In this document: piece by piece, positions 53,091 through 61,483 of the stretch
How positions within the stretch are numbered: the first letter of the stretch is position 1
How the letters are laid out: each line of letters begins with the position of its first letter
Source: an uncultured Prevotella sp.
Lineage (GTDB): Bacteria; Bacteroidota; Bacteroidia; Bacteroidales; Bacteroidaceae
Direction: 5' to 3'
DNA length: 64,000 nt
Assembly: GCA_944319815.1 (NCBI GenBank)
Contig: CALUEX010000003.1
Location: 55,384-119,383 of the forward strand
Made by a program: the position numbers and the translations under genes
The notes under the pieces: generated by a model
What the model was told of the DNA's origin: nothing
Database searches by the model: none
What the model saw: the letters and a program-made list of their open reading frames with translations, nothing else

Positions 53091-55610
53091 CTACTGTCCG
53101 CCGCCCTGCTGCCCTCCTTCTTTCACGTCGTCGTTGCTTATAGTGCGCTCCGCTTTCTTTACAGATGCCTTCAGTTCGCCTATGCGGAAGCTCACACTAA
53201 GGCCGAACTGCTGCTGGACAAATCTGCTCCACGAGCGTTGTGTGAAGGTAGGACCTGACGTAGTGTCGGTGTATCTCATGTATTTCTTGAAGAAGTTGCT
53301 GGCATAGGCCGATACGGTAAGCCGCTGTTTGAAGAACTGCTTGGTAACGTTCAACGAGTAACCGAAGAAGCCGCTGCCCTTGCCTTGCAGCGAAACCCAC
53401 GGCGTCTGTCCCCATGCGTTGAGACTGATGCGCCAGTCTTTGGGCAGAGTCTGCTGCACTCCGCCCGACGCATACATGTTCCAGCCATGGTTGCTAAGGT
53501 CTCCTCCGTCCGAGAGATACGTCCATCCGCCGTACAGGTTGGCGTAGATGCGCGTCGTGGTGAAGGGGCTGTAGTTGACGTATGCGCTCATGTTGGCCGA
53601 GCGGGTCTTGCCTATGTTGCGGTAAGTGGTGTACAGCACGCTCTTGCCCGTAGGGTTCTGAAGGCCTGCAATGTCGTTGTCGCTGACGAGGGAGGACACG
53701 CTTTCGATGCTGTTGTTCGTGAAACTGTAGCGCAAGGACAGGTTAATGCTCAGCTTGGTGGTGAAGCTGTTATAGCCGAGAGAGAACGAATGGCTCTTCT
53801 CGCTGACAAGGTTCGGGTTGCCCTGGCTTATCGACGTAGGGTTGGAATCGTCGAGATAAGGGTTCAAGTACCATATTCCGGGGCGGTAAATACGCATGTT
53901 GTAGCCCAAGCGCAGGTTCTGCGTGTCGGTCAGGCGGTAGCCGATTGAGGCCGAGGGAACGAGGTCGTCGAAGTCCTTTCGGAAGTCATCGCCGCGTCCG
54001 AGGAGGTATTTCACGTCCTGAATGGTGTGCTCATAACGCAGGCCGAGCCGTCCGGAGAGCTTTTTCCACTTAAGTCCGTAACCCAAATAGGCGGCTATTA
54101 TGTCGTTGTTATGTCTGTAATGCGAGCTGTGGTCTTCGTCAAACTCATAGCCGCCGGTGGCCGTCGCGGCCATGGTATAGCGGTCGTTTTCAGACGAATT
54201 GTTGCGTAATATGTACTTGGCGCCGGCCTCCAAGGTGTGAAGTTTGCCTATCGGAGTGGTGTAATCGAGCTGAAATGTATGCTCGGTGGTGCGCTGCGAG
54301 CCGTCGTTATGCTGGTTTTCGAGACGCTGCAGATAGTCTTGCCAGTCGGCAACGGCGTCCATATCGCCGTAGTCGGTGTACGAATCTGAAGTCTCCGGGT
54401 CGGTGCTTATGCGGTAAGAGAAGGTCAGCATGCGGTCCTTCACCTTGAAAAGGCGCTGGTAATCTACGCTTCCCTCTATCGAGAACCACGAGTTCCGGCT
54501 GTGCGAAGGCATGGAGTAACTGTACAGTCCGCCGCCGTCGAGCGGACTTGTGCCCACCGTCGACGACGTGCCGCGGCTGCTGTAATTGTTGCCCCACAGG
54601 CCGAACGATGCGGTGATGAGGTTCAACGTGTCTATCTCATAGCTCGCCTCGAGGCTTCCCGACTGGAAGTTGCTGCGGCTTTTGCTGCTCCCCTCGCTTT
54701 CAATGTTTGCCGAAGCGGACGACGGGTTCTCATCGGTCACGGTGAGCGTGCTGCCCGAATAGCTGCGCGGCTGGCTGTTATGGTTGTAGTTATAGCGTGC
54801 GCTGACGGTGAGCTTGCCCACCTTAACCGTACCGAATAAGCCTCCGCCCACTCCCGTATTGCTGCCGTTGGCACTCACGGTGGCAGTATATCCCTCGAAG
54901 CCGGAACCTACAGTGACGATATTGAGAATGCCGCCCACACCCTCTGCGTCATACTTCGGGCCGGGGTTTGTTATGACTTCTATCTTCTTTATGGTGTTGG
55001 CCGGCATGCTTTTGAGCACCTCAGAGGGGTTGTTTGACATCATGTTGTTGGGCCGCCCGTTGACGTACACCTTGAAAGACGAGCTTCCGTTCACCTTGAT
55101 ATTGTCCTCCCCGTCCACCGTAACCATAGGAACCTTGCGCAGCATCTCAATCACCGTGTTGGTCTTAGAGTCGGGGTCGCTCTCCACATCGTAGCCAATC
55201 TTGTCGATGTCGGCCGTCACGAGCGGCTTCTGCGCCGTCACTTCAACGCCTGCAAGAACGTTCGTGGCATCATGGATAGGCATCTTGCCGAGGTCTACAG
55301 CAGGCTTTCTGGCCTCTAAAGTAAAGTCTTTTACAATGTCGGCGCGCCCCATCGAGCTTACCGTCAGGCGGTACTTGCCCTTGTCTGCGAGGCTGACGGT
55401 GAAGCGTCCGTCGCTCTTCGTGACGAGCATTTTCACCGCCTTGCCCGGCGCGGCGGCCTTTTCAACACGCACCGTGGCGTAAGGTTCGCCCTCGCCGGTT
55501 ATCGAGTCAACCACCAATCCCTTGACGGTGAAACCGTCACCGCCTGTCGCCGACGCCACAATTGGCATCTGCGCAAGCATCAATAGCAACAAAACAAGAT
55601 ATTTGTACAT
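53091..55610 (-). CDS. TonB-dependent-receptor-family outer membrane beta-barrel protein
   Basis: An 839-residue outer-membrane protein. The signal peptide is MYKYLVLLLLMLAQMPIVASA. A carboxypeptidase-regulatory-like domain (about 27-110) with GLVVDSITGEGEPYATVRVE precedes a plug-like domain with DIDKIGYDVESDPDSKTNTV, VYVNGRPNNMMSN and IKKIEVITNPGPKYDAEGVG, the pattern of the OMP_b-brl_3 group. The large barrel runs to about residue 810, and a basic, Gln/Gly-rich tail (EGGQQGGGQ) follows, so there is no terminal aromatic. No SusD partner lies nearby, so a SusC role is unlikely. Ligand unknown. Confidence 0.88.
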   Translation of the reverse strand: MYKYLVLLLLMLAQMPIVASATGGDGFTVKGLVVDSITGEGEPYATVRVEKAAAPGKAVKMLVTKSDGRFTVSLADKGKYRLTVSSMGRADIVKDFTLEARKPAVDLGKMPIHDATNVLAGVEVTAQKPLVTADIDKIGYDVESDPDSKTNTVIEMLRKVPMVTVDGEDNIKVNGSSSFKVYVNGRPNNMMSNNPSEVLKSMPANTIKKIEVITNPGPKYDAEGVGGILNIVTVGSGFEGYTATVSANGSNTGVGGGLFGTVKVGKLTVSARYNYNHNSQPRSYSGSTLTVTDENPSSASANIESEGSSKSRSNFQSGSLEASYEIDTLNLITASFGLWGNNYSSRGTSSTVGTSPLDGGGLYSYSMPSHSRNSWFSIEGSVDYQRLFKVKDRMLTFSYRISTDPETSDSYTDYGDMDAVADWQDYLQRLENQHNDGSQRTTEHTFQLDYTTPIGKLHTLEAGAKYILRNNSSENDRYTMAATATGGYEFDEDHSSHYRHNNDIIAAYLGYGLKWKKLSGRLGLRYEHTIQDVKYLLGRGDDFRKDFDDLVPSASIGYRLTDTQNLRLGYNMRIYRPGIWYLNPYLDDSNPTSISQGNPNLVSEKSHSFSLGYNSFTTKLSINLSLRYSFTNNSIESVSSLVSDNDIAGLQNPTGKSVLYTTYRNIGKTRSANMSAYVNYSPFTTTRIYANLYGGWTYLSDGGDLSNHGWNMYASGGVQQTLPKDWRISLNAWGQTPWVSLQGKGSGFFGYSLNVTKQFFKQRLTVSAYASNFFKKYMRYTDTTSGPTFTQRSWSRFVQQQFGLSVSFRIGELKASVKKAERTISNDDVKEGGQQGGGQ

Positions 55611-55781
55611 GGATATTTATGTTTCGTCCCGGCACTGCCAGCAGCCCGGGACATGGTTGCACATTTCCCCATATATACGTTCCGCCACGCCTGAATGTGA
55701 CAAAAGCACATGTCTTTTAACGTTTTTTATGCCTTGTCAAGATGCTTCCGGCACACTTCTGACGGTCGTTTGATGCAGATG

Positions 55782-55789
55782 CAAAGGTA
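55782..55789 (-). promoter_or_regulatory. Bacteroidetes -7 element for the TonB-family gene
   Basis: The minus strand reads TACCTTTG, matching TAnnTTTG, about 172 bp upstream of the ATG at 55610, so the leader is long. Confidence 0.45.
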
Positions 55790-55849
55790 ATAAAAAGGAC
55801 ATTCAACTAAAAGTTTTCGGCCTGTTTTTTGCTTTTCGCAAACCGTTGA

Positions 55850-55985
55850 GTGTCAAGCGGTAACACACGCGGCGGCGAACCGGTTTGCAAAAGGTGGTCT
55901 TTTGGCCTTTAAAAGGCCACCTTTCGCACGCTAAAAGGCCACCTTTCACAACGCGAAATGCGGCCTTTTAGAAAACCACATGACG
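55850..55985. repeat. REP-like AAAAGG/CCTTTT repeats upstream of the MATE gene
   Basis: GCAAAAGGTGGTCTTTTGG, TTAAAAGGCCACCTTTCGC and CTAAAAGGCCACCTTTCAC occur in succession (55888-55950) and can form alternative hairpins. The flank AACCGTTGAGTGTCAAGCGG (55842-55861) is a decayed form of the family tail. CCTTTTACC repeats fill 55995-56052. Confidence 0.65.
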
Positions 55986-56062
55986 CAAGGCGTTTTTACC
56001 TTTTTACCCTTTCACCTTTTTACTTTTACCCTTTTACCTTTTCACCTTTTACAAATAATGGC

Positions 56063-56070
56063 TAACTTTG
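56063..56070 (+). promoter_or_regulatory. Bacteroidetes -7 element for the MATE gene
   Basis: TAACTTTG, exact TAnnTTTG, 13 bp before the ATG at 56084. The transcript would have only a few leader bases. Confidence 0.6.
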
Positions 56071-56083
56071 TGCCCTGACAGCA

Positions 56084-57394
56084 ATGGACAAGCGTAATAA
56101 GGAAATACTGAAGATAGCCCTGCCCTCCATCGTAAGCAACATTACGGTGCCGCTCTTGGGACTGGTCGACGTGACGATAGTGGGCCACCTCGGCTCGGCA
56201 GCCTACATAGGAGCCATCGCCGTGGGCGGAATGACGTTCAACGTAATATACTGGATATTCGGCTTCCTCCGCATGGGGACGAGCGGGATGACGTCGCAAG
56301 CACTCGGAAGGCGCGACCTTGGGGAGACCACGCGGATGCTCGTGCGCTCCGTAGGCATCGCCTTCGCCGTGGCGGCGGCGCTCATCGTGCTGCAAGTCCC
56401 GCTGCGCATGGCCTCCCTCGGCATAATGCAGCCCACGGCGGAGGTGGCGTCGCTGGCCACGACATACTTCGACATACTAATCTACGGGGCACCGGCCATG
56501 CTAGGGCTGTTCAGCCTTTCGGGATGGTTCATCGGTATGCAGAACTCCAAGGCGCCAATGGCAGTCGCAATAGTGCAGAACATCGTAAACATAGCGGCAA
56601 GCACCCTGCTCGTCTTCGGGTTCGGGATGAAGGTTGAGGGCGTGGCCATAGGCACGCTGACGGCACAGTATGCGGGCTTCCTGATGGCCGTGGTGATGTG
56701 CCTGAGAGGCTACGGACGGCTGCGCCGCCACTTCTCCTGGCACGGTGTCTGGCAGCGTTCGGCCATGTCACACTTCTTCAGCGTCAACCGCGACATATTC
56801 GTCCGGACGCTCTGCATGGTGTCAGTGATGCTGTTCTTCACGTCAGCCGGGTCATGGCAAGGCGAGGTAGTGCTGGCCGTAAACACCCTGCTGATGCAGT
56901 TTTACCTACTCTTTTCATACGTAATGGACGGCTTCGCATACGCCGGCGAAGCCCTTGCCGGCAGGTATTACGGGGCACGCAACGGTGCCGCCCTGCGCTC
57001 AACTGTAGGCCACTTGTTCATTTGGGGCCTGGGCATGGCCGTTGCCTTCACGGCTGTTTACGGCTTCGGGGGCGACGCCTTCCTTTCGCTGCTGACCGAC
57101 GAGCCGTCGGTCGTGGCCGCGTCGCACACTTATTATTACTGGGCACTGGCCATTCCGCTGGCAGGGATGGCGGCCTTCGTGTGGGACGGGGTGTTCATCG
57201 GATGCACGATGACGCGCGGTATGCTCGTCTCGATGGCCCTCGCCGCCGCGACGTTCTTCATACTTTACTACGCGCTGCGCGGCAGCTTGGCCAACCACGG
57301 GCTGTGGATTGCCTTCATAGCATACATGGCCGTGCGCGGACTGGCACAGACTTTCATCTTCAGGAAAGCGCGGCTGACGGCGCAAGCGGCCTGA
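56084..57394 (+). CDS. MATE family efflux transporter (DinF-like)
   Basis: A 436-residue membrane protein with twelve TM segments and two related halves. The N-terminus MDKRNKEILKIALPSIVSNI and LLGLVDVTIVGHLGSAAYIG carry the conserved Asp of the DinF branch. GTSGMTSQALGRRDLGE is the first MATE repeat motif, with GFAYAGEALAGRYYGARNGA its counterpart in the second half. It exports drugs or metabolites using H+ or Na+. Substrate unknown. It is followed on the other strand by a GNAT gene. Confidence 0.94.
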   Translation: MDKRNKEILKIALPSIVSNITVPLLGLVDVTIVGHLGSAAYIGAIAVGGMTFNVIYWIFGFLRMGTSGMTSQALGRRDLGETTRMLVRSVGIAFAVAAALIVLQVPLRMASLGIMQPTAEVASLATTYFDILIYGAPAMLGLFSLSGWFIGMQNSKAPMAVAIVQNIVNIAASTLLVFGFGMKVEGVAIGTLTAQYAGFLMAVVMCLRGYGRLRRHFSWHGVWQRSAMSHFFSVNRDIFVRTLCMVSVMLFFTSAGSWQGEVVLAVNTLLMQFYLLFSYVMDGFAYAGEALAGRYYGARNGAALRSTVGHLFIWGLGMAVAFTAVYGFGGDAFLSLLTDEPSVVAASHTYYYWALAIPLAGMAAFVWDGVFIGCTMTRGMLVSMALAAATFFILYYALRGSLANHGLWIAFIAYMAVRGLAQTFIFRKARLTAQAA

Positions 57395-57457
57395 AGCCCG
57401 GGCATGGACGGGACGCCGTGACAACCGCGACGGCCGCAGCCTGAAAGCTACAAGCAA

Positions 57458-57967
57458 TCAAACTATTTTCTCAAAGGCCATGCGCACGCCGCGCGGCCCA
57501 TAGCTTACCGTGCCGCAACGGCTATAGCCGAGAGCCGACAAGAGACGGAGCATCTCGGCGTTATCATGGTTTGTATCCACCCGTATGCTGCCAGCGCCGC
57601 CCTGCCTGGCTATGTCCTCGGCATGAAGCATCAACCTGCGGGCAAGCCCACGGCCACGGAACGCGGCGCCCACGGCCAGCCTATGTACGACGGCATACGG
57701 CCCGGCGGTGAGCCAACGGCCTGCGACGGCGGCGTAAACAGGCTCGGGCTTCATCGTGACGTAGGCGTAGGCAGCCACCTCGCCGCCGCCAGATACGAGC
57801 ACATAGGCATCGCCCGAACGTATGTCGGCTTCAATCCCCGCAAACGAGGGGTAGTCATCCGTCCACTGGTTGCGCCCTTGCTCCGCCATAATGCGCTTGG
57901 CATCGCAGATTACGCGCCACACGCCGGGCAGGTCGCCCATTACCGACTGTCTGAAAACATATTCCAT
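57458..57967 (-). CDS. GNAT family N-acetyltransferase
   Basis: A 169-residue acetyltransferase. The start MEYVFRQSVMGDLPGVWRVI and GRNQWTDDYPSF fit the common Bacteroidetes GNAT group. VHRLAVGAAFRGRGLARRLM (about residues 93-112) is motif A, which binds acetyl-CoA through RGRGLA. The later DTNHDNAEMLRLLSALGYSR is motif B. Acceptor unknown. It is convergent with the MATE gene (63 bp apart). Confidence 0.92.
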   Translation of the reverse strand: MEYVFRQSVMGDLPGVWRVICDAKRIMAEQGRNQWTDDYPSFAGIEADIRSGDAYVLVSGGGEVAAYAYVTMKPEPVYAAVAGRWLTAGPYAVVHRLAVGAAFRGRGLARRLMLHAEDIARQGGAGSIRVDTNHDNAEMLRLLSALGYSRCGTVSYGPRGVRMAFEKIV

Positions 57968-58141
57968 TTATCTAACCTTTCTGCACTTGAACCCCATCCG
58001 GTCATTAGGCCGCAATGTTTTAAGTTCTATAATTTCATTATTGCTTCTTGCCGTCTTATGTACTTCTGTCGCCTAAGCTCTAATGACCGATTGGGGTTGG
58101 ACGAAACCATGACGCTGACGAAGGCACAGGCCAACGCCACG

Positions 58142-58699
58142 TCAGAAAGCCGTACCCTTGAACACACTGCTCTCATCCACAGGCACGACGGTGCCGTTGA
58201 GGGTGAGCTTTCCCGAGTGGAAATTCTGCTGTATATTCACCGTGGCCTTGTTGCCGTAACTCCAGAGCGTGATGAACAACCGTGCGGAAATGCCGCGCCC
58301 GGTGACGTTCATAGTGACGTAGACGTTGCCGCGGCTGTCGGTCTCCTTCTCATATTGCGTTATATTCCCCTCAAGCGTGATGCCGCCAAGACCGTTGAAG
58401 CCCGGCCACGGCACGTTGAAAGCCACCTGCACGACGGCCTCGTCGCCGCGCACGGCCACGAAGTTGGTGGTATAAGACACGTGCGCAGTATATCCGCGCT
58501 TGAACACGACCTCGTCGGCCTCGAGCACGAAGGCCGAGTCGTTGATGGCGGCCACAGCCCGTGCGTTGTCAAGGCTGTCCATACGGGCCTCTAAAGCCTT
58601 GCGCTCCTCCTTGGTCAACTTGCGCTTGCCGTCGCCTTGGGCGTAAGCGCCTACGGCAACTGCCAGCACCGCAAAAAACGTCAGTATAATCCTTTTCAT
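58142..58699 (-). CDS. DUF4251 family exported protein
   Basis: A 185-residue protein with a signal peptide (MKRIILTFFAVLAVAVGAYA then Q). A charged helical stretch (KRKLTKEERKALEARMDSLD) is followed by a beta-rich domain, with FVAVRGDEAVVQVAFNVPWP, GLGGITLEGNITQYE and NIQQNFHSGKLTLNGTVVP. I recognise this as DUF4251, common in Bacteroidales and probably periplasmic. Function unknown. It lies 174 bp upstream of the GNAT gene on the same strand but need not be coupled. Confidence 0.87.
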   Translation of the reverse strand: MKRIILTFFAVLAVAVGAYAQGDGKRKLTKEERKALEARMDSLDNARAVAAINDSAFVLEADEVVFKRGYTAHVSYTTNFVAVRGDEAVVQVAFNVPWPGFNGLGGITLEGNITQYEKETDSRGNVYVTMNVTGRGISARLFITLWSYGNKATVNIQQNFHSGKLTLNGTVVPVDESSVFKGTAF

Positions 58700-58889
58700 A
58701 AACCGTCCTCCATGTTTATATTCGCCATAAAACCATTTTCCCTTTATCTATAAAACTCTCGAATGGCGTAAATAGTGCATGGCGAAGGCTTAAAAACATA
58801 TAAACAGCGGTGCGGCTTTGCGTAAAACTTACCAATAACCGGCATTCGCCGTCACAAGGCACACAGTCCGTCGTCTAACGTCCTGAAAC

Positions 58890-58985
58890 AAAGGGCTGCG
58901 CAAAAGGTATCCTTTTATCGTGCGAAAGATGCCCTTTTGTCCCGTAAAAGGGCACCTCTTGAAATGCGATATGTGGCATATTGGA
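58890..58985. repeat. REP-like AAAAGG/CCTTTT repeat
   Basis: GCGCAAAAGGTATCCTTTTA and ATGCCCTTTTGTCCCGTAAAAG then GGCACC form a short stem. GCGATATGTGGCATATTGG (58967-58985) matches the flank at 20236. The rest of 58700-59027 holds no gene. Confidence 0.65.
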
Positions 58986-59004
58986 AATTAAATCTTAAAA
59001 TTAC

Positions 59005-59035
59005 ATTTCGTAATCAAATATTTTACCTATATTTG
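59005..59035 (+). promoter_or_regulatory. Promoter in front of the candidate structured RNA
   Basis: TATATTTG (59028-59035) matches TAnnTTTG, and TTTC at 59006-59009 lies 18 bp upstream as a near -33 box. No protein gene follows on this strand. Confidence 0.5.
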
Positions 59036-59040
59036 CCAAC

Positions 59041-59260
59041 GGATAGAGATTACTCCATCCATAACATTTCGGGAAAAAGAAGCGTTATGTCTTCTTCTTG
59101 TGTGATTAAAGCCTAGGAAACTGAACATCACGAATGCAAGAGTTGGCGTAATGGTCTCCACGCATAAGCGTGGGGCTGTTATTCCCACATCTTCATTCAA
59201 GGTTTTCCTAGCACCTAATCACAGAGACGTGGCATACAGTTCCACGCTTGACCTACCTTT
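59041..59260 (+). ncRNA. Candidate structured non-coding RNA (6S-like long hairpin?)
   Basis: GTGATTA (59102-59108) and CTAGGAAA (59113-59120) pair with TTTCCTAG (59204-59211) and TAATCAC (59216-59222) in nested order. Inside them GAATG (59132-59136) pairs with CATTC (59194-59198), and CCACGC-ATAA-GCGTGG (59158-59173) forms a tetraloop hairpin. An 11-nt against 5-nt internal bubble lies between the stems. Hairpins also flank it: GGATAGAG/CTCCATCC (59041-59060) and ACGTGG/CCACGC (59227-59248). A rod with an asymmetric central bubble recalls 6S RNA, but I cannot show homology. No open frame fits. The strand is chosen from the promoter at 59028; a minus-strand TATATTTG at about 59266 leaves the other direction possible. 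Confidence 0.5.
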
Positions 59261-59344
59261 ACAAATATAATGCATTGATTACCAATGTATATTTGACTAA
59301 GATTGGATAGTTTGTTACCGTAAAGTTCCCATTGCTTGCAGAAG

Positions 59345-59632
59345 TTAGCTGATTATTCCTTGTGCTATTTTTAGAGCTGCGTTCTTGATTTCACCGTCAT
59401 CTTCATCATTTATAGAATTTAACACTTTATCTGCGAGCCAAAGAGCAAGCATCTCATTCTCGTCCACATGGAAGTAATCGGCCAATATCATTACGTGTTT
59501 CCGTTTGGCTCTCCGCTCGCCACGTTCTATTTTACACATCATCGGCATATCTATTTCCAAGAGAGCGGCAAGTTCCCGTTGCAGCACTCCGTGTTCGCTT
59601 CTTAACTGTTTTATCTTATTCCCAAGCAACAT
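59345..59632 (-). CDS. XRE-family helix-turn-helix regulator
   Basis: A 95-residue protein. Residues about 4-60 (NKIKQLRSEHGVLQRELAAL, then DMPMMCKIERGERRAKRKHV) form a Cro/CI-type helix-turn-helix. The C-terminal 35 residues are acidic and helical, perhaps for dimerisation. Small XRE proteins of this kind often control neighbouring defence or stress cassettes, inferred from context only. It is downstream of the AlbA_2 gene on the same strand, with a 126-bp gap packed with GTTCGACTAA repeats that may be its operators. Confidence 0.87.
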   Translation of the reverse strand: MLLGNKIKQLRSEHGVLQRELAALLEIDMPMMCKIERGERRAKRKHVMILADYFHVDENEMLALWLADKVLNSINDEDDGEIKNAALKIAQGIIS

Positions 59633-59640
59633 AGCTAATT

Positions 59641-59775
59641 AAAGTTTGACTAAAACCTATTTGAAGGTTCGACTAACATTTATCTTTGTATAATATATAA
59701 AGCATTGATATTGTGTGATTTATCAATTTTCTTAGTCGAAGTTCAGCTAAAAGTTCGACTAAACTTCGACTAAAA
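59641..59775. promoter_or_regulatory. Cluster of GTTCGACTAA repeats, candidate operators
   Basis: GTTCGACTAA occurs exactly at 59667-59676 and 59753-59762. One-mismatch or close forms lie at 59644-59653 (GTTTGACTAA), 59764-59773 (CTTCGACTAA) and 59741-59750 (GTTCAGCTAA), and an inverted form at 59732-59741 (TTAGTCGAAG). A + strand TTTG (59660-59663) and TATCTTTG (59681-59688), 17 bp apart, form a promoter-like pair within the cluster. The repeats extend into the last codons of the AlbA_2 gene. Confidence 0.6.
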
Positions 59776-61429
59776 TCCATTTCTTCTTTTCGCTAAGCCG
59801 AATTATTCCGTCCTTCTTCAATGCAGAGAGGAGGTTTCCGACTTTCCTTATCTTCTGTTCATCTGTTAGTACATCAGACAGCTTTGAACTGAGAAGTGTA
59901 TTCAGTTCTCCCCTTGTTGCCCCTCCAAATGAGCGGAGATAGGAAACAATCATATCCTTGAAATGGCTGTCGTTGAAGCTGCGGTTCTTGATGTACTCCG
60001 TTTTAAGCTCATCGTTATCTGCCGTCTTTGCCACATATTCAGAAAGAAACAGTTTAGGATAACGTCCCTCGACGAGATGTAGCTTCTTTAATCTCGTTGC
60101 CACATCCTTGTCTATCAGCTCATGCTTTTGAACGAAATCCAATGCGATACAGTCATCAAGCGATAAAGTAGGATTAGCTTTTAGCAAACGATAATACTTC
60201 TCGTCAATAAGTTTCCCGTAAATCTTTACCGTAACTTCCTTTTTCGCTTGGTCAATATGGTAGTCAGGCATCGGGAAAAAGCGTTTCTGTTGCTCGGTGA
60301 ACACTTTTCTTATTCCACGACCGATGGTGTCTATCATGTTAAAATTCACCATGCCTTGACAAAGCACATAGTTGCGGTAGAACTTTTGCGGTCCGTTTTG
60401 CTCAATGGCATTTCGCAACGTGCCAGGCAAGAAGAAGCCGCCGTTAGAAAAGGTAACTGAATCGGGCGTTTCGACCATCGTTATTCTCTCCTGCAGGGTG
60501 TAGTCTTGATGGGCAATCGAGTTATGCAGGATTTCGCGGATGCTGTATTCGTCGTATTGCTTGACAATATCGGGAAACAGCGTACCACCTGGCAGAATGC
60601 GTTGGTTGAGGTTGCGTATCTTTGACAAGGCGTCGTCCACTGTGAGCAAGAAAGGAATAGTAAAATGCTCATAGTCCACCTTTTCGTCATGGTCGTCAAC
60701 AAGCACCCATGTGATGGTTGCTACGGCAGGGCGTATGAAATGAATAGCCGTAGGCTTCCCAAGCAAAAGTATAGCGGCACGTGTCAGTTTCCCTTTATTG
60801 GCCACTCCGGCACGGCAAAGCAATTCCATGTCATCCCAACCGTCCACTTCATCTGCAACTCGTGGGTGAACCGCCTTATACTCGCTGCGAGCCTTTGCCA
60901 ATGCGTCCGTATCCAAATCATCCAATGTGGCTTCTTCAACGATTTCAGCCGACCAATCAAACGTCGGACTGTTTTCTTCTAAAATGGCATTCAGCCGCTC
61001 TTGTGTAAGTTCAACCAACGAATCTTCGATGCGTTGCCAAGCCTTGTCGTGCGCATAAACAGGGAGCTTCGGCCTGTGTTTGGGAATTTGTATCACCCAG
61101 ACTTTCTTAGCCGTGTCGTCCGTAACAAGCTCTTCAATGTCAAGTCCTTCTGTAGAAAGATTTGCACACCGTTCTTTCAGACGAAGCATGGCCTTCTGTC
61201 GGTCATAGTTATAAGTGTCTGTTCCGACTATTTCCAAAGACTTGTCTTTCACGCCAATAACCAAATGTCCGCCATCCATATTGGCAATGGCAGAAACATA
61301 AGATATAACATCGTCTTTCTCGTCACCGCAGAAAGAGTTCTTCAAGTTCTTAAACTCCTTCCATTCGCAGCGTGAGTTTTCTTGCGGATATTCACGCTGT
61401 AAGTATTGTTGTAGTTCGAGTTCGGTCAT
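59759..61429 (-). CDS. AlbA_2 (Schlafen-like) domain protein with ATPase-like module
   Basis: A 556-residue cytoplasmic protein. Residues about 15-130 are an AlbA_2 / Schlafen-type putative nucleic-acid-binding domain: RCEWKEFKNLKNSFCGDEKD and VSAIANMDGGHLVIGVKDKS are characteristic. Around 295-345 a GHKL-like ATP-binding segment appears (IREILHNSIAHQDYTLQERI, then TPDSVTFSNGGFF). The C-terminal 120 residues are helical and winged-helix-like (GATRGELNTLLSSKLSD). Such proteins are often annotated as RecG-like or ATP-binding regulators; some related proteins occur in phage defence. Its role here is unproven. It is 54 bp downstream of the kinase gene. Confidence 0.88.
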   Translation of the reverse strand: MTELELQQYLQREYPQENSRCEWKEFKNLKNSFCGDEKDDVISYVSAIANMDGGHLVIGVKDKSLEIVGTDTYNYDRQKAMLRLKERCANLSTEGLDIEELVTDDTAKKVWVIQIPKHRPKLPVYAHDKAWQRIEDSLVELTQERLNAILEENSPTFDWSAEIVEEATLDDLDTDALAKARSEYKAVHPRVADEVDGWDDMELLCRAGVANKGKLTRAAILLLGKPTAIHFIRPAVATITWVLVDDHDEKVDYEHFTIPFLLTVDDALSKIRNLNQRILPGGTLFPDIVKQYDEYSIREILHNSIAHQDYTLQERITMVETPDSVTFSNGGFFLPGTLRNAIEQNGPQKFYRNYVLCQGMVNFNMIDTIGRGIRKVFTEQQKRFFPMPDYHIDQAKKEVTVKIYGKLIDEKYYRLLKANPTLSLDDCIALDFVQKHELIDKDVATRLKKLHLVEGRYPKLFLSEYVAKTADNDELKTEYIKNRSFNDSHFKDMIVSYLRSFGGATRGELNTLLSSKLSDVLTDEQKIRKVGNLLSALKKDGIIRLSEKKKWILVEV

Positions 61430-61483
61430 AATTATTCTTTTATTATAGTCTGTATAAAGTTGTTTAGATTAGATAATTATCAG

